DNA of 64,000 nucleotides from Taeniopygia guttata (Eukaryota; Chordata; Aves; Passeriformes; Estrildidae), in assembly GCF_048771995.1 (NCBI RefSeq), contig NC_133034.1, forward strand, positions 4,369,501-4,433,500, given 5' to 3'. A program made the position numbers and the translations under genes. Positions within the stretch are counted from its first letter, which is position 1. Each line of letters starts with the position of its first letter. Positions 15,201 through 25,859 of the stretch are shown in pieces. The notes beneath the pieces were generated by a model. It saw only the letters and a program-made list of their open reading frames with translations. It was not told where the DNA came from and did no database searches.

Positions 15201-15681
15201 TGACAGTATCAAATATAAGCTCCTTTAATTCCCAAGGAATTGCTTGATTGTTGTCCATTTTCGGAACTGTAATGGAGACATTAAATCTGCATAAGAAAAT
15301 TGTACTGAGGGAGGAGGCATAAAATTGCAGGTCTCAGCTAGAGCTGGTTTGTGAATGATGACACCACAATAGAACCAGCTCAGTATCTGGCACGTCTGAG
15401 AAGAGACTCAGCTGAAACTTACACCAGTGACTGGTTGTGCTTCCTTTGCAGGACGAGGAAATTCAGGACCTTCACAGAGAGCGCCGAAATCTGGGAGGTC
15501 CAGTTCTCTAGATGGAGACCACCACGATGGATTCCACAGGGATGAAGCCTTTGGTGGAGGCCCTGGGGCAGTCAGTAACCCTTCTCGAGGAGGAAGGAGC
15601 AGCAGCAATTGGGGAAGAGGAAACAACATGAACTCTGGCCAGTCCCGGAGAGGAGGATCTCGGGGTGGACGAGGCCGATAG
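163..15681 (+). CDS. WDR33: WDR33 (3' part, 11 exons): pre-mRNA 3'-end processing factor
   Basis: WDR33 is the nuclear CPSF subunit that, with CPSF30, recognises the AAUAAA signal in mammalian pre-mRNA. Eleven exons can be joined here: 163-257, 1192-1278, 1504-1643, 1995-2147, 2518-3564, 7282-7384, 7650-8112, 11626-11792, 11923-12015, 12774-12959 and 15452-15681. All have GT/AG borders and matching phases, giving 2764 nt, or 920 codons plus TAG. The first exon begins just after the last WD40 blade ([16 protein letters not shown]), so the propeller lies left of the window. Next come a conserved linker ([18 protein letters not shown]), the collagen-like GPQG/GPPG tract and an RGG/arginine-rich tail ending in GGRGR. 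The human protein has 1336 residues with about 925 after this point, so the C-terminal half looks complete. The identification rests on recalled human sequence and is very secure. Confidence 0.97.
741..823 (+). repeat. T-rich low-complexity run (GTTT/T)n in a WDR33 intron
   Basis: A stretch of TTTTGG/GTTTG repeats and long T runs lies upstream of exon b. Further T-rich runs lie at about 3910-3950 and 5727-5752 in the next large introns. These are simple-sequence tracts. Confidence 0.8.
1192..1278 (+). CDS. WDR33: WDR33 exon b
   Basis: The acceptor is TTTCTCTCTAG and the donor GTAAGT. The peptide [20 protein letters not shown] and the following KIAMEQEQM match the conserved linker of vertebrate WDR33. 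It is phase 1 at both ends. Confidence 0.93.
1504..1643 (+). CDS. WDR33: WDR33 exon c
   Basis: The acceptor is GGTGCCAAAG and the donor CAG|GTAAGT. The peptide begins [20 protein letters not shown] and ends [11 protein letters not shown]. It belongs to the conserved segment downstream of the propeller. Confidence 0.93.
1995..2147 (+). CDS. WDR33: WDR33 exon d
   Basis: The 51-codon, phase-0 exon reads [20 protein letters not shown] and ends [11 protein letters not shown]. It holds the charged helical stretch [16 protein letters not shown]. Donor GAG|GTACGT. Confidence 0.93.
2518..3564 (+). CDS. WDR33: WDR33 exon e, collagen-like region
   Basis: This 349-codon exon carries most of the glycine/proline/glutamine-rich region, with many GPQG, GPPG and GPRG repeats. 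It is bracketed by [16 protein letters not shown] and [12 protein letters not shown]. Such Gly-X-Y-like repeats are normal for WDR33, so this is not a collagen gene. The reading frame continues 87 nt into the intron before a stop at 3649-3651. Readthrough with intronic polyadenylation would therefore give a short isoform. Confidence 0.95.
3700..3822 (+). mobile_element. CR1 LINE 3'-end fragment in WDR33 intron
   Basis: Sequence such as TGTCCCTGCCCATGGCAGGG, then TGATCTTTAAGGTCACTTTC and a terminal ATGATTCTAT, matches the 3' end of chicken-repeat-1 LINEs. It is in + orientation and 5'-truncated, as is usual for CR1. Confidence 0.8.
3823..7281 (+). other. WDR33: Large WDR33 intron without further genes
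   Basis: About 3.4 kb of AT-rich intron with several oligo-T runs. I saw no convincing exon, RNA gene or mobile element on either strand. Confidence 0.6.
7282..7384 (+). CDS. WDR33: WDR33 exon f
   Basis: A short exon following a 3.7-kb intron. The peptide begins [20 protein letters not shown] and ends GPGLNK, matching the end of the human collagen-like tract. Acceptor CTCACAG, donor GTAATT. Confidence 0.9.
7650..8112 (+). CDS. WDR33: WDR33 exon g
   Basis: It encodes the charged Arg/Asp/Gly-rich region: [43 protein letters not shown] and [10 protein letters not shown], ending FRGRRDE. The acceptor is CCCTCAAG and the donor AG|GTAAGA. The exon is far more GC-rich than the introns around it. 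Confidence 0.93.
8113..11625 (+). other. WDR33: WDR33 intron, unremarkable
   Basis: A 3.5-kb intron between exons g and h. Only short chance open frames occur. A run of AATAAA/ATTAAA-like motifs near 10300-10410 makes an internal polyadenylation site possible, but nothing else supports one. Confidence 0.5.
11626..11792 (+). CDS. WDR33: WDR33 exon h
   Basis: The peptide begins [20 protein letters not shown] and continues [10 protein letters not shown], then [14 protein letters not shown]. It is RGG-rich. Acceptor TTGTTGTAG, donor AG|GTAAGG. Confidence 0.92.
11923..12015 (+). CDS. WDR33: WDR33 exon i
   Basis: The peptide begins [20 protein letters not shown] and ends [11 protein letters not shown], a conserved C-terminal motif of WDR33. 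It is separated from exon h by only 130 nt. Confidence 0.92.
12774..12959 (+). CDS. WDR33: WDR33 exon j
   Basis: The peptide begins [20 protein letters not shown] and contains [20 protein letters not shown]. The human protein has a few extra residues (about GHEHFRDT) between the GNREPG and PRPDHPP blocks. I do not see them in this exon or in the preceding intron. Confidence 0.92.
13264..13339. repeat. AT-rich near-perfect inverted repeat (hairpin) in WDR33 intron
   Basis: The left arm (13264-13301), starting AGAATAGTTGTTTATTAATA, pairs with the right arm (13305-13339), ending TAATAAACAACTATTCTT. The loop is about 3 nt and there is one single-base indel. A 24-bp direct repeat (CTTTAACTCAAATATAAGA...) follows at about 13337-13395. 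Confidence 0.85.
15452..15681 (+). CDS. WDR33: WDR33 terminal coding exon k
   Basis: The last coding exon reads [20 protein letters not shown], then [13 protein letters not shown], and ends [12 protein letters not shown] before the stop TAG at 15679-15681. Acceptor CCTTTGCAG. Confidence 0.95.
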
Positions 15682-16760
15682 AAGAGGCTTTGACTGGGTC
15701 ATGCCCAGTCCTTGTGGGACAATATTTAAATAGACTGCTACTCTGGACTCACCTGCAATGCCACGAACCTGGACTCTTAACTGGGGTAACTGAATGTGCA
15801 TTAGTTCCTAACAGGGGTCTTTCTTTTCCTGAATCAGTCATTCGCCTCTAGCTGCAATATTGTAGCTACCTTTGTTTTGTTCTTTCCACTCCTATTCCCC
15901 TCACTTTCTTGTTTTGTCAAGAGCTGGAATTTCTTTTAAGTGTTGTGGAACATGGAGCATCTCCACAGATTTCAGTTCACCTCCAGACAGAAACTTGTTT
16001 CTATATGTACAGTTTGTCAAAGAGTTACGTTGGTTTTGTATGAATACAGAATGTAATTTGAGCAAAAATTAACAAAAAAAAAAATCAATAGTGTGTGATT
16101 CTTTACTCACCTATTACTACAGAGGGTTGTATTTAGGCAAACTTGTGTTTCAGATGCAGCAACAGTACTACCTCCTGAAATCTCAGCCATTTAAAATACT
16201 GAGAGCCGATTCCTAGGGTTTTGGTTTATCATGTATAGAGAAGTTTCATTTTCACCTTTAGCCACAGCTGTGTACAGTGGTGCTGAGGTTAAAATTCCAT
16301 AATGCAGGCAACCACCACTGCTTGCTAGTCTGCCATCCTGAAACAGAAAAGAGTGAAATAATGTTTAGAACAAGTTGTCAAAGACATAGTGTGAGTTACA
16401 TAACCTGGATCCTAAAACAGACATCACAGCAAAGATTGGCATTCTACACTTCACCTAGGCAAGCCACGGATTTTTGTTCAAAACAGCATCTGTTGATAGA
16501 AACTGAGAAAGAAAGTTCAGCAGCTTTATTGATATGTTTTACAGCAGCTGTGTGACACATTGTTTAAAGCTATGGGTGTTCAGCAGAGTCTGGTGCATTC
16601 ATTAATTGCTGAAGTGCAATTCATCACTTCCATAATAAGTTTTTTTAAGTGTCTTTTTCTTTAGGATATTGTTGTCTGATTTTACTAAAGGAGGGAAATG
16701 AGGAGGAGGGGTTTTTCCCATTTCCCACATTTCATAATAAAGCTACTTACCAACCATGAG
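15682..16760 (+). other. WDR33: WDR33 3' UTR with AATAAA at 16736-16741
   Basis: About 1.05 kb of non-coding sequence follows the stop and reaches a canonical AATAAA at 16736-16741 (TTCATAATAAAGC). No earlier AATAAA was noticed. The end point is inferred from the signal. Confidence 0.65.
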
Positions 16761-18150
16761 TTTGTTTTTCCCACAAATCATTCCTGTTAATCATCTCCAG
16801 CCACCATGCTACCAGAAGGCTCCTTTAACACCTAAAGGCTCAGTGAAAATGTTATCACGTAAGTACTTTTCTGCAGGTACCCCCTCAGGAAGGTCCTATA
16901 TTGAAAGTATAATAAAAAATCACTACCCTTTCTCTCCTGGTTCGGGCTTCCCTCTCTCCTGCCTTGAATTTCAGTCTATAATCAGGATGAGACTTATTTC
17001 TAGAGGCTCCTGCAACCCAGTAACACATGGCAGCTGCTGCATCTTCTCATAGGCAGGTTTACCGAAGACTGGCTCAAGTCCTGTGTCCCATCTTACTTAA
17101 AGACATCAAAGCACAGATGCTTAACTGCTGTTCTCTTGGTTCAGTCAGTCACAAGTACCTTTTTCTACTTGGTTTTTAATTTGTGGTGCATCAAATCACA
17201 TTTGAAAATTGTAATTGATCGTCAGCCTATAAAATCCTTCTCATGGGTGTCAGGAGAGGGAGAATGGTCTTAAAGGAATTATCTAGAAACAGCTGAGATG
17301 TATCTGATATGTCTGAGTTTGTCCCTTGAGAAAAAATGCTTCTTAGCTCTATCTGAAGGACTTTGGGCACTTTGGGTGTATGTCTGGGAGCTGGGATTTG
17401 TCCTGATCTTTTCATGAGAAATGCTAATGATTTCATCATTGGCAAAGAGGAAAGCTTGCTCTCTTTTTATTTAGCAAGCCTGATATATGTTTAAGGGGCT
17501 AAAAGAGGTCTAATACTATATGAATTACAGGATGAGCTTTAGGCTTTAATTAAACCACAGTCCTCTACCAAAACAAGTTAAAGTGTATCTAACAAGAGAA
17601 AACCCAGCATTATCTAGACAACTTTTATTTCCTCTGATGATTGGTTAATTCCTTAAACAATTATGGTACTTAATGTTAAGTAATACTCTTCAAGGGGCAG
17701 CTTTTTCAATGGAGTTTTGAGGTATTTCACAATCATATGCTCAAAAAAGTAAAAAGAAAATTTGATAATTAGATATAGTTTCTACGAAATCTTGGAAGGT
17801 AACAGCATAGCAGAGACAGAAGTAGCTTCCCAGTCTGTGATACTGTGATCCACTATTACTGGGAAATGGGCACAGTTATTTACTGGGAATATATTTCTGT
17901 GTTCCTCAGGTCATCTTATTTTACCAGTGCTGCACACAGACTCTTATGCTCTATCTGTTACTTCAGAGGTTGTCTCAGGATTTAATTTTACACTGCTTTT
18001 AGGAATAAAATTAATTTTACATACTGTAACTTTGAAACTGTAAAAACAAGAGAGCTAATTTAATGCTATTCTGATAACTCTGATCTACATTCTTAATGGA
18101 AAAAAGTGACCAATAGGGAAATGTCTATACTGACAACTGGGCACAAATAG
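16761..18150. other. Intergenic, AT-rich; nothing recognised
   Basis: Sequence between the convergent WDR33 and SFT2D3 transcription units. A TTTATT at about 18152 is an AATAAA on the minus strand and could end the SFT2D3 3' UTR. I saw no other features. Confidence 0.5.
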
Positions 18151-19342
18151 TTTTATTAAAGCAATCTATGTACACTTAAGCACCCTCTTTAACAATTTCA
18201 GTTTAATTCAGAAAAGTATTTGGTAAATATATTAAAACTAAATAGTGATAGCAGGTAAGTATTGCAGGCTTTATTTTCTCCATGAGGCACAAATGCTCAG
18301 TGAGATACTCACGGGGGCTCTGTGCAGGTGAGGCCCCATGGTCCCATTTCCTTGCAGCTGTCCAGCACCCGACCCAAACTGGAGCACCCAGCGCTGTCAG
18401 CCTGAATTCAGCACCTCCTAAGGCAGCTCAGTTTCTGCACTGAATCAGAGCTCCAGTTACTGGCAAATCTATTTCTGAAGGTCAGGCTGGGAGAAGTAAG
18501 CAACTCCTGCCCAAGTTCAGAGAGCAATATCTATACACAAAAGTAAAGTTCTAAGAGCTGAAGCTCTCATTTTAAAGCCCAGTTTGGTCCCTTACAGCAG
18601 TACCTGCAAACGCCAATGCTCTTAACCAACATCAGCACTTTGCATCCTCTCATGATCATGCAGAACACCCCCACCCTTTAAAATTATGGGCAGTGTTTGT
18701 GACCCACAGCCCCAGGAAAGTTTGTTTCACTTACTGGATGGTTATTTTAAAGCTGCTTTTTAGAGAGAAATGCAGTTCAGTGGCGAGAGTCTTCGTATTC
18801 ACCACTGGTCTGAGGTGACAGCAAAAACAGTATGTGTTCATAGTGTAGGGGTCAGCACAAAACCAGTTAATTTTTCAACGTTCTCCCCTAGCCTCGATCG
18901 CATTTTGCTAAATCATCTTCGTGTTTCAGCATCCGTCAGCCTTGCGCACCTCAGCTGCTCCTCAGTAGCGGGCGAATCCACAGGGGCAGCGCTTCGGCTC
19001 CGATCCGGCGCTCCGCAGCAGCCGCTGCAGCAGCCGCATGGTCCCAGGCCGGAGGCACGAGCGGGATGCTGCAGCTCCCCACCCAGAGGTGGAGCGATGC
19101 CGAGCCCTGGTGAGCGAGTAACGAGCCCGGGCGGCTCGGCAGGCTGACACCGCACACAGCGCCGCAGCTCCGAGTCCCCGGGGCTGCCAGCCCTGCTGCT
19201 GCTCCTCGGGCGCTGCCGAGGAAAACGTGCCAGGAACGCGGAGGAGGCGAAGAGAAGCGGCGTCCCCCGTCTCGGAGTCGGCTGAATACATCGCGAGGCT
19301 CCCGGTACGTGTGCGAGGGACTCCCGCGGGGCCGCTCCGGGC
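18151..19342 (-). other. SFT2D3: Probable SFT2D3 3' UTR
   Basis: GC-rich sequence just after the stop (to about 18940) grades into AT-rich sequence. A minus-strand AATAAA lies at 18152-18157. The extent is inferred from the signal only. Long open frames on both strands here reflect GC content rather than genes. Confidence 0.4.
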
Positions 19343-19996
19343 TCACAGCGGCAGCGCCTTGCCCCGGCCGCACAGCGCGGCGCGGAGCAGCGCGGCCAGG
19401 CGGCGCAGGCCGGCGGCACCGCCGGGCAGCGCGGCCAGCAGCGCGGCGGCGGCGATGCCGAGCTGCGCGGCGGCTCCCAGCGCAGTCAGCGCGGTGCTGC
19501 GCAGCCCCAGCGCGGCGTACAGCGTCCCGAGGAGCGCCCCGAGGTACAGCAGCGCCCCGCGGCCGGGCTCCCGCAGCAGCCGGGCGGGCCCGCGCAGCAG
19601 CGCGGCGGCGCCCAGCGCGCACAGCGAGCCCAGCGACCAGAGCAGCGCGAACTTGCGGGCGCGCAGCAGCAGCAGCGGCGCGCACAGCCCGGCCAGCCCG
19701 AAGCACAGCGCGGCCAGGAGCGCGCACAGCCCGCTGCCCGCCAGCCGCTGCCAGCGCGACAGCCCCCGCAGCCACGGGTCCTCCTCTCCCGCCCAAGGCC
19801 ACACCGTGGCGCCGGGGGGAGCGCCCGCCGGGAACGGGTTCAGCGCCCCCAGCCAGGCCCGCAGCCCGCCGCCGTCCCCCGCCTCCTCCTGCGAGCCGCC
19901 GGCGGCCGGCGGTGCGGGGACCGCGCTGGGGCCGGTGGCGGCAGCAGCCTTGGACTGGGCGAGGTACTCGTGGAGCTGCCGGCCCAGGTCTGCCAT
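19343..19996 (-). CDS. SFT2D3: SFT2D3: SFT2 domain-containing vesicle transport protein
   Basis: An intact single-exon gene of 217 codons. The human protein has about 215 residues and is also intronless. The N-terminal 80 residues are soluble and Ala/Pro/Gly-rich, starting MADLGRQLHEYLAQSK. Four hydrophobic segments follow at about residues 86-111, 116-135, 147-164 and 167-191, the Got1/Sft2 fold. Family members act in retrograde endosome-to-Golgi vesicle fusion. This function is known for yeast Sft2 and inferred here. The start CGCCATGG is a strong Kozak context inside a CpG island. The gene converges on WDR33 as in human, which supports the assignment. GC content is very high, with many leucine and alanine codons ending in G or C. 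Confidence 0.93.
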   Translation of the reverse strand: MADLGRQLHEYLAQSKAAAATGPSAVPAPPAAGGSQEEAGDGGGLRAWLGALNPFPAGAPPGATVWPWAGEEDPWLRGLSRWQRLAGSGLCALLAALCFGLAGLCAPLLLLRARKFALLWSLGSLCALGAAALLRGPARLLREPGRGALLYLGALLGTLYAALGLRSTALTALGAAAQLGIAAAALLAALPGGAAGLRRLAALLRAALCGRGKALPL

Positions 19997-20170
19997 GGCG
20001 GGGACGGCACCGGGCGCTACCAGGCTCCCTCCGCCCGGCCCGGCGCCGCCATGTTCCGCGGCAGGGGCACATCCGGGGCACGGCAGAACGCGCGGCCGCG
20101 GCCCGGGGAGCGCTGCGCATGCGCCGGGGGCGGGAGGCGCGGGGCGCGTGCGCGGGGCCCGTGAGGGCCG
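19997..20170 (-). promoter_or_regulatory. SFT2D3: SFT2D3 CpG-island promoter with NRF1 palindrome
   Basis: A CpG-dense region upstream of the ATG. A perfect GCGCATGCGC, the NRF1 consensus, lies at 20115-20124, about 120 bp from the start codon. There is no TATA box. This fits a housekeeping promoter. Confidence 0.65.
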
Positions 20171-20419
20171 TGAGGGGAGTGAGGGGACAGGGGGACATGG
20201 GGGCTGCGGAGCCTGCCGGGGCTGGCTGTGAGTGCTGTGGGGCCTGGGAGGGCTGCGGGGTCCCTGAGGGCTGTGTCGGTTGTGAAGAGCTCTAAGCCTG
20301 GGATTAGCCTGTCAGTGATTGACAGGCAGAACTAAAAGTGATGACAGGGGGGATCAGCCCAGCAGATGGATTGCCAGGACGTGCTAAACGTAATTGAGAT
20401 CAGGGTCATCCACTCGGAG

Positions 20420-21745
20420 TGACTGATAGGCAGGGCCAAGGGTGGTGAGGGCAGGCTCAGCCTCCCAGAGCGATTCCAGGCTGGGCGTGGGAATGCCTCT
20501 CACTGCCCACAGACACCGGAGCAGTCCCTTGTAGCCAGGCCTCCATGGCTGAAATTTGGATTCTGCCTCCCAAATCTGAACATCCAAGGATCACTCCCAG
20601 ACAAAAGCTGCCAGACTGACAGATCTCACTATCCCTGGCTTCCTGGGGATGGCCTCTCAGCTGCGCCACAGACACTGGGGCAGCAGGATTTCCTTCCTGT
20701 AGAAAAGGGGCATCCTTCACAGCCAGGCACCCAGGGCTGAAAGTGGGCCTCCACCTATGCAGCAGCACATTTGCCCCACACAAGAGCCTATCTGTTACTT
20801 GTTAACTGGTCAGATAACTCACACAGGACAAGCTGTCTTGTATTGAGTTATTTTGGTGCTGTGGGATTAAGACTGGTGTGGCATCTGGAATATAAAGCTG
20901 AATTTCTGACTGACAGACACCTCACTTTATAAAAGCTACACCAAAGTTTGACAAAGCAGAAATTTTCTATACTTGGAAATGTGTAGTTTTTCCTATGAGC
21001 AGGGCTGCCTGCTTTGCAGTTACTCCCCTGAAGCTTAAGTGAAAGGAATCTGTGTATATTATCATCTTTTAGATGGTCAGTTACATCTGACTCCTAACCA
21101 GTACTGTTTCTTTTGTTAGCTTTAATATAGGTACCTTGATATCCCGCACTGTTTTGTGTTATGCTGTAATCTACTTGTAGTACTTTTTAGTACCAAGAAT
21201 TGCTCCCAGACAGAAGTTGTCAGGACATATGGATTCCACTGGCCTTGACTTCCCCTGGGCTGTCTCTCATCTGTACCTGAAACACTGGAGCTTTGAGTCT
21301 TCCTTCCTATGGAGAAGAAAATTCCTTTTTTTTTTGTCCCCAGGAGCCCATGTGCAAAATTTTGATTGCACCTCTAAAATTCAGTATATGCAAGGATTAC
21401 TCCCACATTAAAGCTGCCAGCACAGACAAGTCTGGCTGGCATTGGCCTCCCCTTGGCCACCTTTCAAGTGCACCTGAAACACTGGGCTATGTGCTTTCCT
21501 TGCCATGGAAATGCACTGTCATTCTCATCTGGGAGTCCATGGCAGAAATTCTGAATGCCCCTGTACATCCAAGGATTTCTCCCAGCCGAAAGCTGCTGGG
21601 TCAGATGTGTGCCTGGACTTTTCCTCCCCTGGGTCACCCCTGACCTGCACCTAAAGAACTGGGCCTATGTGCTTTCCTTCCTGTGGAAATTAACTGTAAT
21701 TCTCATCCAGGAGCCCATGCTGGAAATTTGATTTGCACCTCCAGA
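20420..21745. repeat. Old diverged tandem repeat field, roughly 190-bp unit
   Basis: Recurring blocks read approximately CCAAGGATTNCTCCCAGAC, then a cytosine-rich CTGGC...CTTCCCCTGGG block, then ACCTGAAACACTGGG, TGCTTTCCTTCCTGTGGAAA and CAGGAGCCCATG. The CTCCCAGAC-type block starts near 20590, 21200, 21395 and 21575. Spacing is about 180-195 bp in the right half and about three units in the left gap. Divergence is high, so the array is old. I do not recognise the family. Confidence 0.6.
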
Positions 21746-24700
21746 AGTGCAATGTGCCGGTGTGCTTCCCTGCAGTCTGCACCACAGTGAATTTACATTT
21801 CAGACTGCAAGTGTGTGATGCTACATAAGGCTGAGAATTAACCTGCAGAGCACCATGGTTGTCTGCAAACTTAAAAGCTCCAAGAAGAGAGTGACTGCAC
21901 AATTGACTTCCAAATTCTGGTTATCTGCTGTAAGGGAGAAGGTCAGTGAACCCTATCTGTGCTGGCACAGATTCCTATTTGAGATTTATGTTGAAACAAT
22001 TCCTTTTAGCTTTAGACTCCAAGATTCAACGAATACTGTGGTAGAAAGCTGAGAAGAAAACTACAATATTGCACCAATGTGTTTGGTGTGGTTCACATGA
22101 GGCAGGGGGAAGGTGCAGACCAGCAAGGGTTGAGCACGCTGTTACTGTCTCAACATTTAACTTACATCCTGTGAAAAGCAACCACACTCTGGAGTCATGA
22201 ATTTTCCTGCTTAGCTGCATGTACCATCACATTCTTTCACTCTCCACAACCCAGCTTCAAAACTTAACATGTCCAGCAATGGTTCTCCTCCTGTAGGTCC
22301 TAAAACAAAAAGCACTGGCCTTCCCTTTCCCCTTGCAGAGTCCAGTTACAAAACTAAAAACGTTCAGCACTTGGTCCCCTGGAAAAGGTTCTAGAGGAGA
22401 AAGAATCCGTGCTCTTCGCTTTTCTTTTGCAGCCTATAAACTGCCCAGCCAACGGTGAGACGATTCGTCTTCCTTCCCAGCTACATGCAGGATGATATTC
22501 TTTCAGTCTCGAAGATTCAGGATCCCCAACGAAACCCCTACACCAACCGTTCCCACACTTAACAGTGCCGGGAGAGAAAGGGCGTGACTATTCCCTGGGC
22601 ACTGTCAGCGCTCACAACGCACACCGCACGATGGCGGTATGTACTTGCAAAAGAAGGAAATTCATCTTTTCTACCTGTAAACCACCCAAAATGCAGATCC
22701 AAGTTCAAAACGTCACTGCTCTCAAATAATCTGTGTCAGGACAGAAAGATTTCACCGACCTTCCCCTTCCAAGAACAAACTCCTGTTTGCACCACACTCA
22801 AAACCGACTCCTCTGTGCAAATAAATTTTTTCTGCCTCATGGAGTCCAGCTACAAACTTGAAAACCACGGGCAAAAGTGTAGCTGACAGAAGTGCCAGCT
22901 GAGAAAGCTGTTGCTGGCCAGAACGGGCAGTGCAGCCACACACCCTGCTGTCAGCACCTTCCTCCTCAGCTCTGTGTGCCATCGGCACCCTTCAGCCTCT
23001 CAGGCACATGCAGATGCACTTGGCTGAGAAAATAAAATGGATTTGGATCTGCTAAAACACCTGGGTATGAATATTAAATATACACATGTATGAAATCGTG
23101 GTACATATGTGTAAGCTGGTGTGTGAAGAGGCAAAGGAGCAGCTTGGTCACCTGCTGCAATGATTGATAACCTCAGATGTTGTGGTTTCTCTGAGTTTTC
23201 TATTCACTTTGGGGGCTGTGGACTGCTGCTCCTCTCAGGATGCTGGGACCAGTTTCGTGTCCTAGCTTTGCTGAAGGTTTAGCTGTCTCTGTTGGACATT
23301 TAGTATGTATTTTTGAAAACATTTGGGCTTTTATGTAATGATGTGTGATATATTTGTCACTGAGAAGGTGGGGCTGGGGGAAGAAACGCTCAAGTCAGCA
23401 AAAGAAGAAATGGAGATGAAGTGAGTAGAAACCCCTTGAATTTGGAAATCAGAAGAAATAAAGGTAAGAACGGCCCTCCAAAGAGCTTCAAGCAGGTATG
23501 TGGGGAGGGTGAGCAGAACCAGAACTGCTGATTAAAGACCTTTCAGTTGTTTGTTCCCATAATTTACCCATAGTAATCCAATATTTACAGCTCCCCTCCT
23601 GTTTTCAAACCGAAAACACTCCACTTTGCACCATATCAATTTGTAATTGCTGTTCCCTGTTTAGCAGTTAGTGAAAGGAAAACTGGCATGTTGTGACTGT
23701 GGGGATATTCTGTTGTTGTGCCTCAGGACTGCAAAAATCCTGCTGCAAAGATCAGGAGAACATTGAGGTTCTTGCTGCCTCTCACTGTGCCTTGACTGGC
23801 TGATGGATTTTTACTGTTTTTGATTTTCCCTTTTCCTGTTGTACTGTCCCTCCCCATCCCAGAGAGTGCTGGAACAGGGAATGCCGGAGGTTTTAACAAG
23901 GCTGATTCCACCAGTGGTAATCTCCTCGTCTGGGATAAACGCAGAGTGGTAGTTACTAAGTCAGCAGCCTTGGGATGCTTTCCAAAGCAGAGCTGCAACG
24001 TTTTACCTTTGGAAATTTGCCCTGAAGCTACCCTGAGTGGGTTTGGGAACAAAAAAAAAAGGCAAGGGCATAAAGGCCGCCTGACAGCAATGAGAATTTC
24101 ACCCCAGGGAGGGTCACTGCCATCCAGGACTGTCTGAAACCCAAAGGATTATTGCATGTGCTGCAGCTGAATGGAGGGCAGGGGCTGTTTGGAATGAAAA
24201 CAGGGCAGAAAAGGCTCAGCTGAAGCTTTAGTTGTCCCACTCTGTTTCCTGTGGGATGCTCTTGTCACAGCGAAGGCTGGTCTAAGTGGCAGGAGAGATG
24301 CTGAAGCAGGTTAAAAATAAAAAAAAAAAACCCAAGTCCTAAAAAACAAGGATTCAAATGAAAATTAAAAGCTTGCAAGTTTTTTAAAAATAAATACAAT
24401 ATTTGCTTTAAAATATCGACTAAAAATTAAGAATAACAACTAACATTTAGGTGGTTATCTGGTGTTAGGATACTGGGGGATGGGGGAGGAAGATGATGCG
24501 AACACAGACAATAAAAGGTGGTAAGAAAACGTGGATGTTACCAGCAAAACCAGAGGTAACAGCAGCCCCAGCAATGCCTGGGGGCAAACAGGATGTCTGG
24601 CTCTTGGGACCAGGTGTTCAGGGATCCTCATGACCAGTCTGACAAGTGACTTGAAGATCTGAATTTGAAGGAAAAGAGAAGGAATTGGTAATTGTGAGGT

Positions 24701-25085
24701 TTTGGCTGCCAGGTCTGTTTTTTCTGTAACAGATTGGTGCTTCACTTCACTCCTTGAATTCTGCACTCATTAAGCTGCTGCCTTACCTTCGGCAGTGGAG
24801 AAAGAGGAGAAGACAGAGCTTAAACTTGTCATCACCCCAGTTTTTGGTCAGCGGGGTTCCCAAAGGCTGGGTGTGCTTCCCAGCTTTCCTATTCCTCTGA
24901 TCCATGGAAAACAAGGAGGGGGGAATCCTACCAAAAGCTTGTTAAAAACCTTATTTACATGACAAACTCTGTAACATATTTATGTGAAAAAACTGTAATA
25001 TTTTAAGGCCAATGGGAATTCTGTCCCAAAGCTACAGGAAAAGGAGCACTTCAGGTGTACTAAGGAAGAATAGCACTTCAGGCTG
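21746..25085. other. Intergenic; no gene recognised
   Basis: About 3.3 kb. Weakly similar blocks (CCAGCTTCAAAACTTAA, CCAGTTACAAAACTAAAAAC, CCAGCTACAAACTTGAAAAC) at about 22250, 22340 and 22845 suggest more diverged repeats. The last 500 bp before 25086 may hold the 3' UTR of the FBXL12-like gene, but I saw no clear polyadenylation signal. Confidence 0.45.
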
Positions 25086-25859
25086 TCACAGCCTGTGAGA
25101 TATGGTGCAATGTGGAAAATTCTCCTGAATTTTACCGAGGAGTTCATCTTCAAAGCAAGTTCCACCTAATTTGAGGTGGTTCAGGCGAGGCAGCACTTGC
25201 AACAGAGCGATAACAGTACCAAGGGAGACCAAATCATAGAGGTCAAGGCACAGGGTCTCCAGGCGCTCCAGTGCCACAATAGCACCCAGCCCCCTGTTTG
25301 TCAGGAAGTAGGCATTGCTGATTTCCAGGTAGCGCAGCTGCTTCATGTGGCGCCCGATGAACACCATGGCAGCATCACCGATGATGCAGTGCCGCAGAGT
25401 CAGGCGTTCAAGCTCTTCCAGGTGTGGAGCTGCTGCTTGGATCCCCGTATCAGTGACACGGTAGGTGCCACAAAGGCTCAGCGTCTTCAAGTGGCTCTGT
25501 GAGGAAATGTCAAGAAGATGATCGTCAGAAAAGGTGTGAATGCTGTGGATAGCCAGGTGTTGTACCTGTGGCGGTGGCACCGAAGGGGAAACGCAGAACC
25601 AGGCATCGGGGATGTCGCAAAGGCTCAGCTCCAGCGTGGTGACCGAGGCGGGCATGCTGTGGTACGGGACACGGCGGAGGTCGGTCTCGGTGAGGCAGAG
25701 GCGGTGCAGCTGCGGGCAGCGCTCCCGAAGGGCGGCCAGCAGCGCCGGCGAGAGGAGCCGCTGCTTGCGGCGGAAGCGGGACGCGCCCCGCAGCCGCAGC
25801 GTGCAGAGGCCGGCGGGGAGGCGGCGGCGCAGCAGCTGCCACAGCGTGCGGCGGCTGAT
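25086..25859 (-). CDS. FBXL12: FBXL12-like exon 3 (LRR domain)
   Basis: Acceptor CCTGCCCCGCAG. It holds 257 codons of leucine-rich repeats and ends ENFPHCTISHRL before the stop at 25086-25088. The frame is uninterrupted. Confidence 0.88.
   Translation of the reverse strand: MSRRTLWQLLRRRLPAGLCTLRLRGASRFRRKQRLLSPALLAALRERCPQLHRLCLTETDLRRVPYHSMPASVTTLELSLCDIPDAWFCVSPSVPPPQVQHLAIHSIHTFSDDHLLDISSQSHLKTLSLCGTYRVTDTGIQAAAPHLEELERLTLRHCIIGDAAMVFIGRHMKQLRYLEISNAYFLTNRGLGAIVALERLETLCLDLYDLVSLGTVIALLQVLPRLNHLKLGGTCFEDELLGKIQENFPHCTISHRL

Noticed and set aside
19227-20295. Plus-strand frames of over 300 codons across SFT2D3
   Set aside because: Antisense shadows in very GC-rich DNA. SFT2D3 on the minus strand explains the region.
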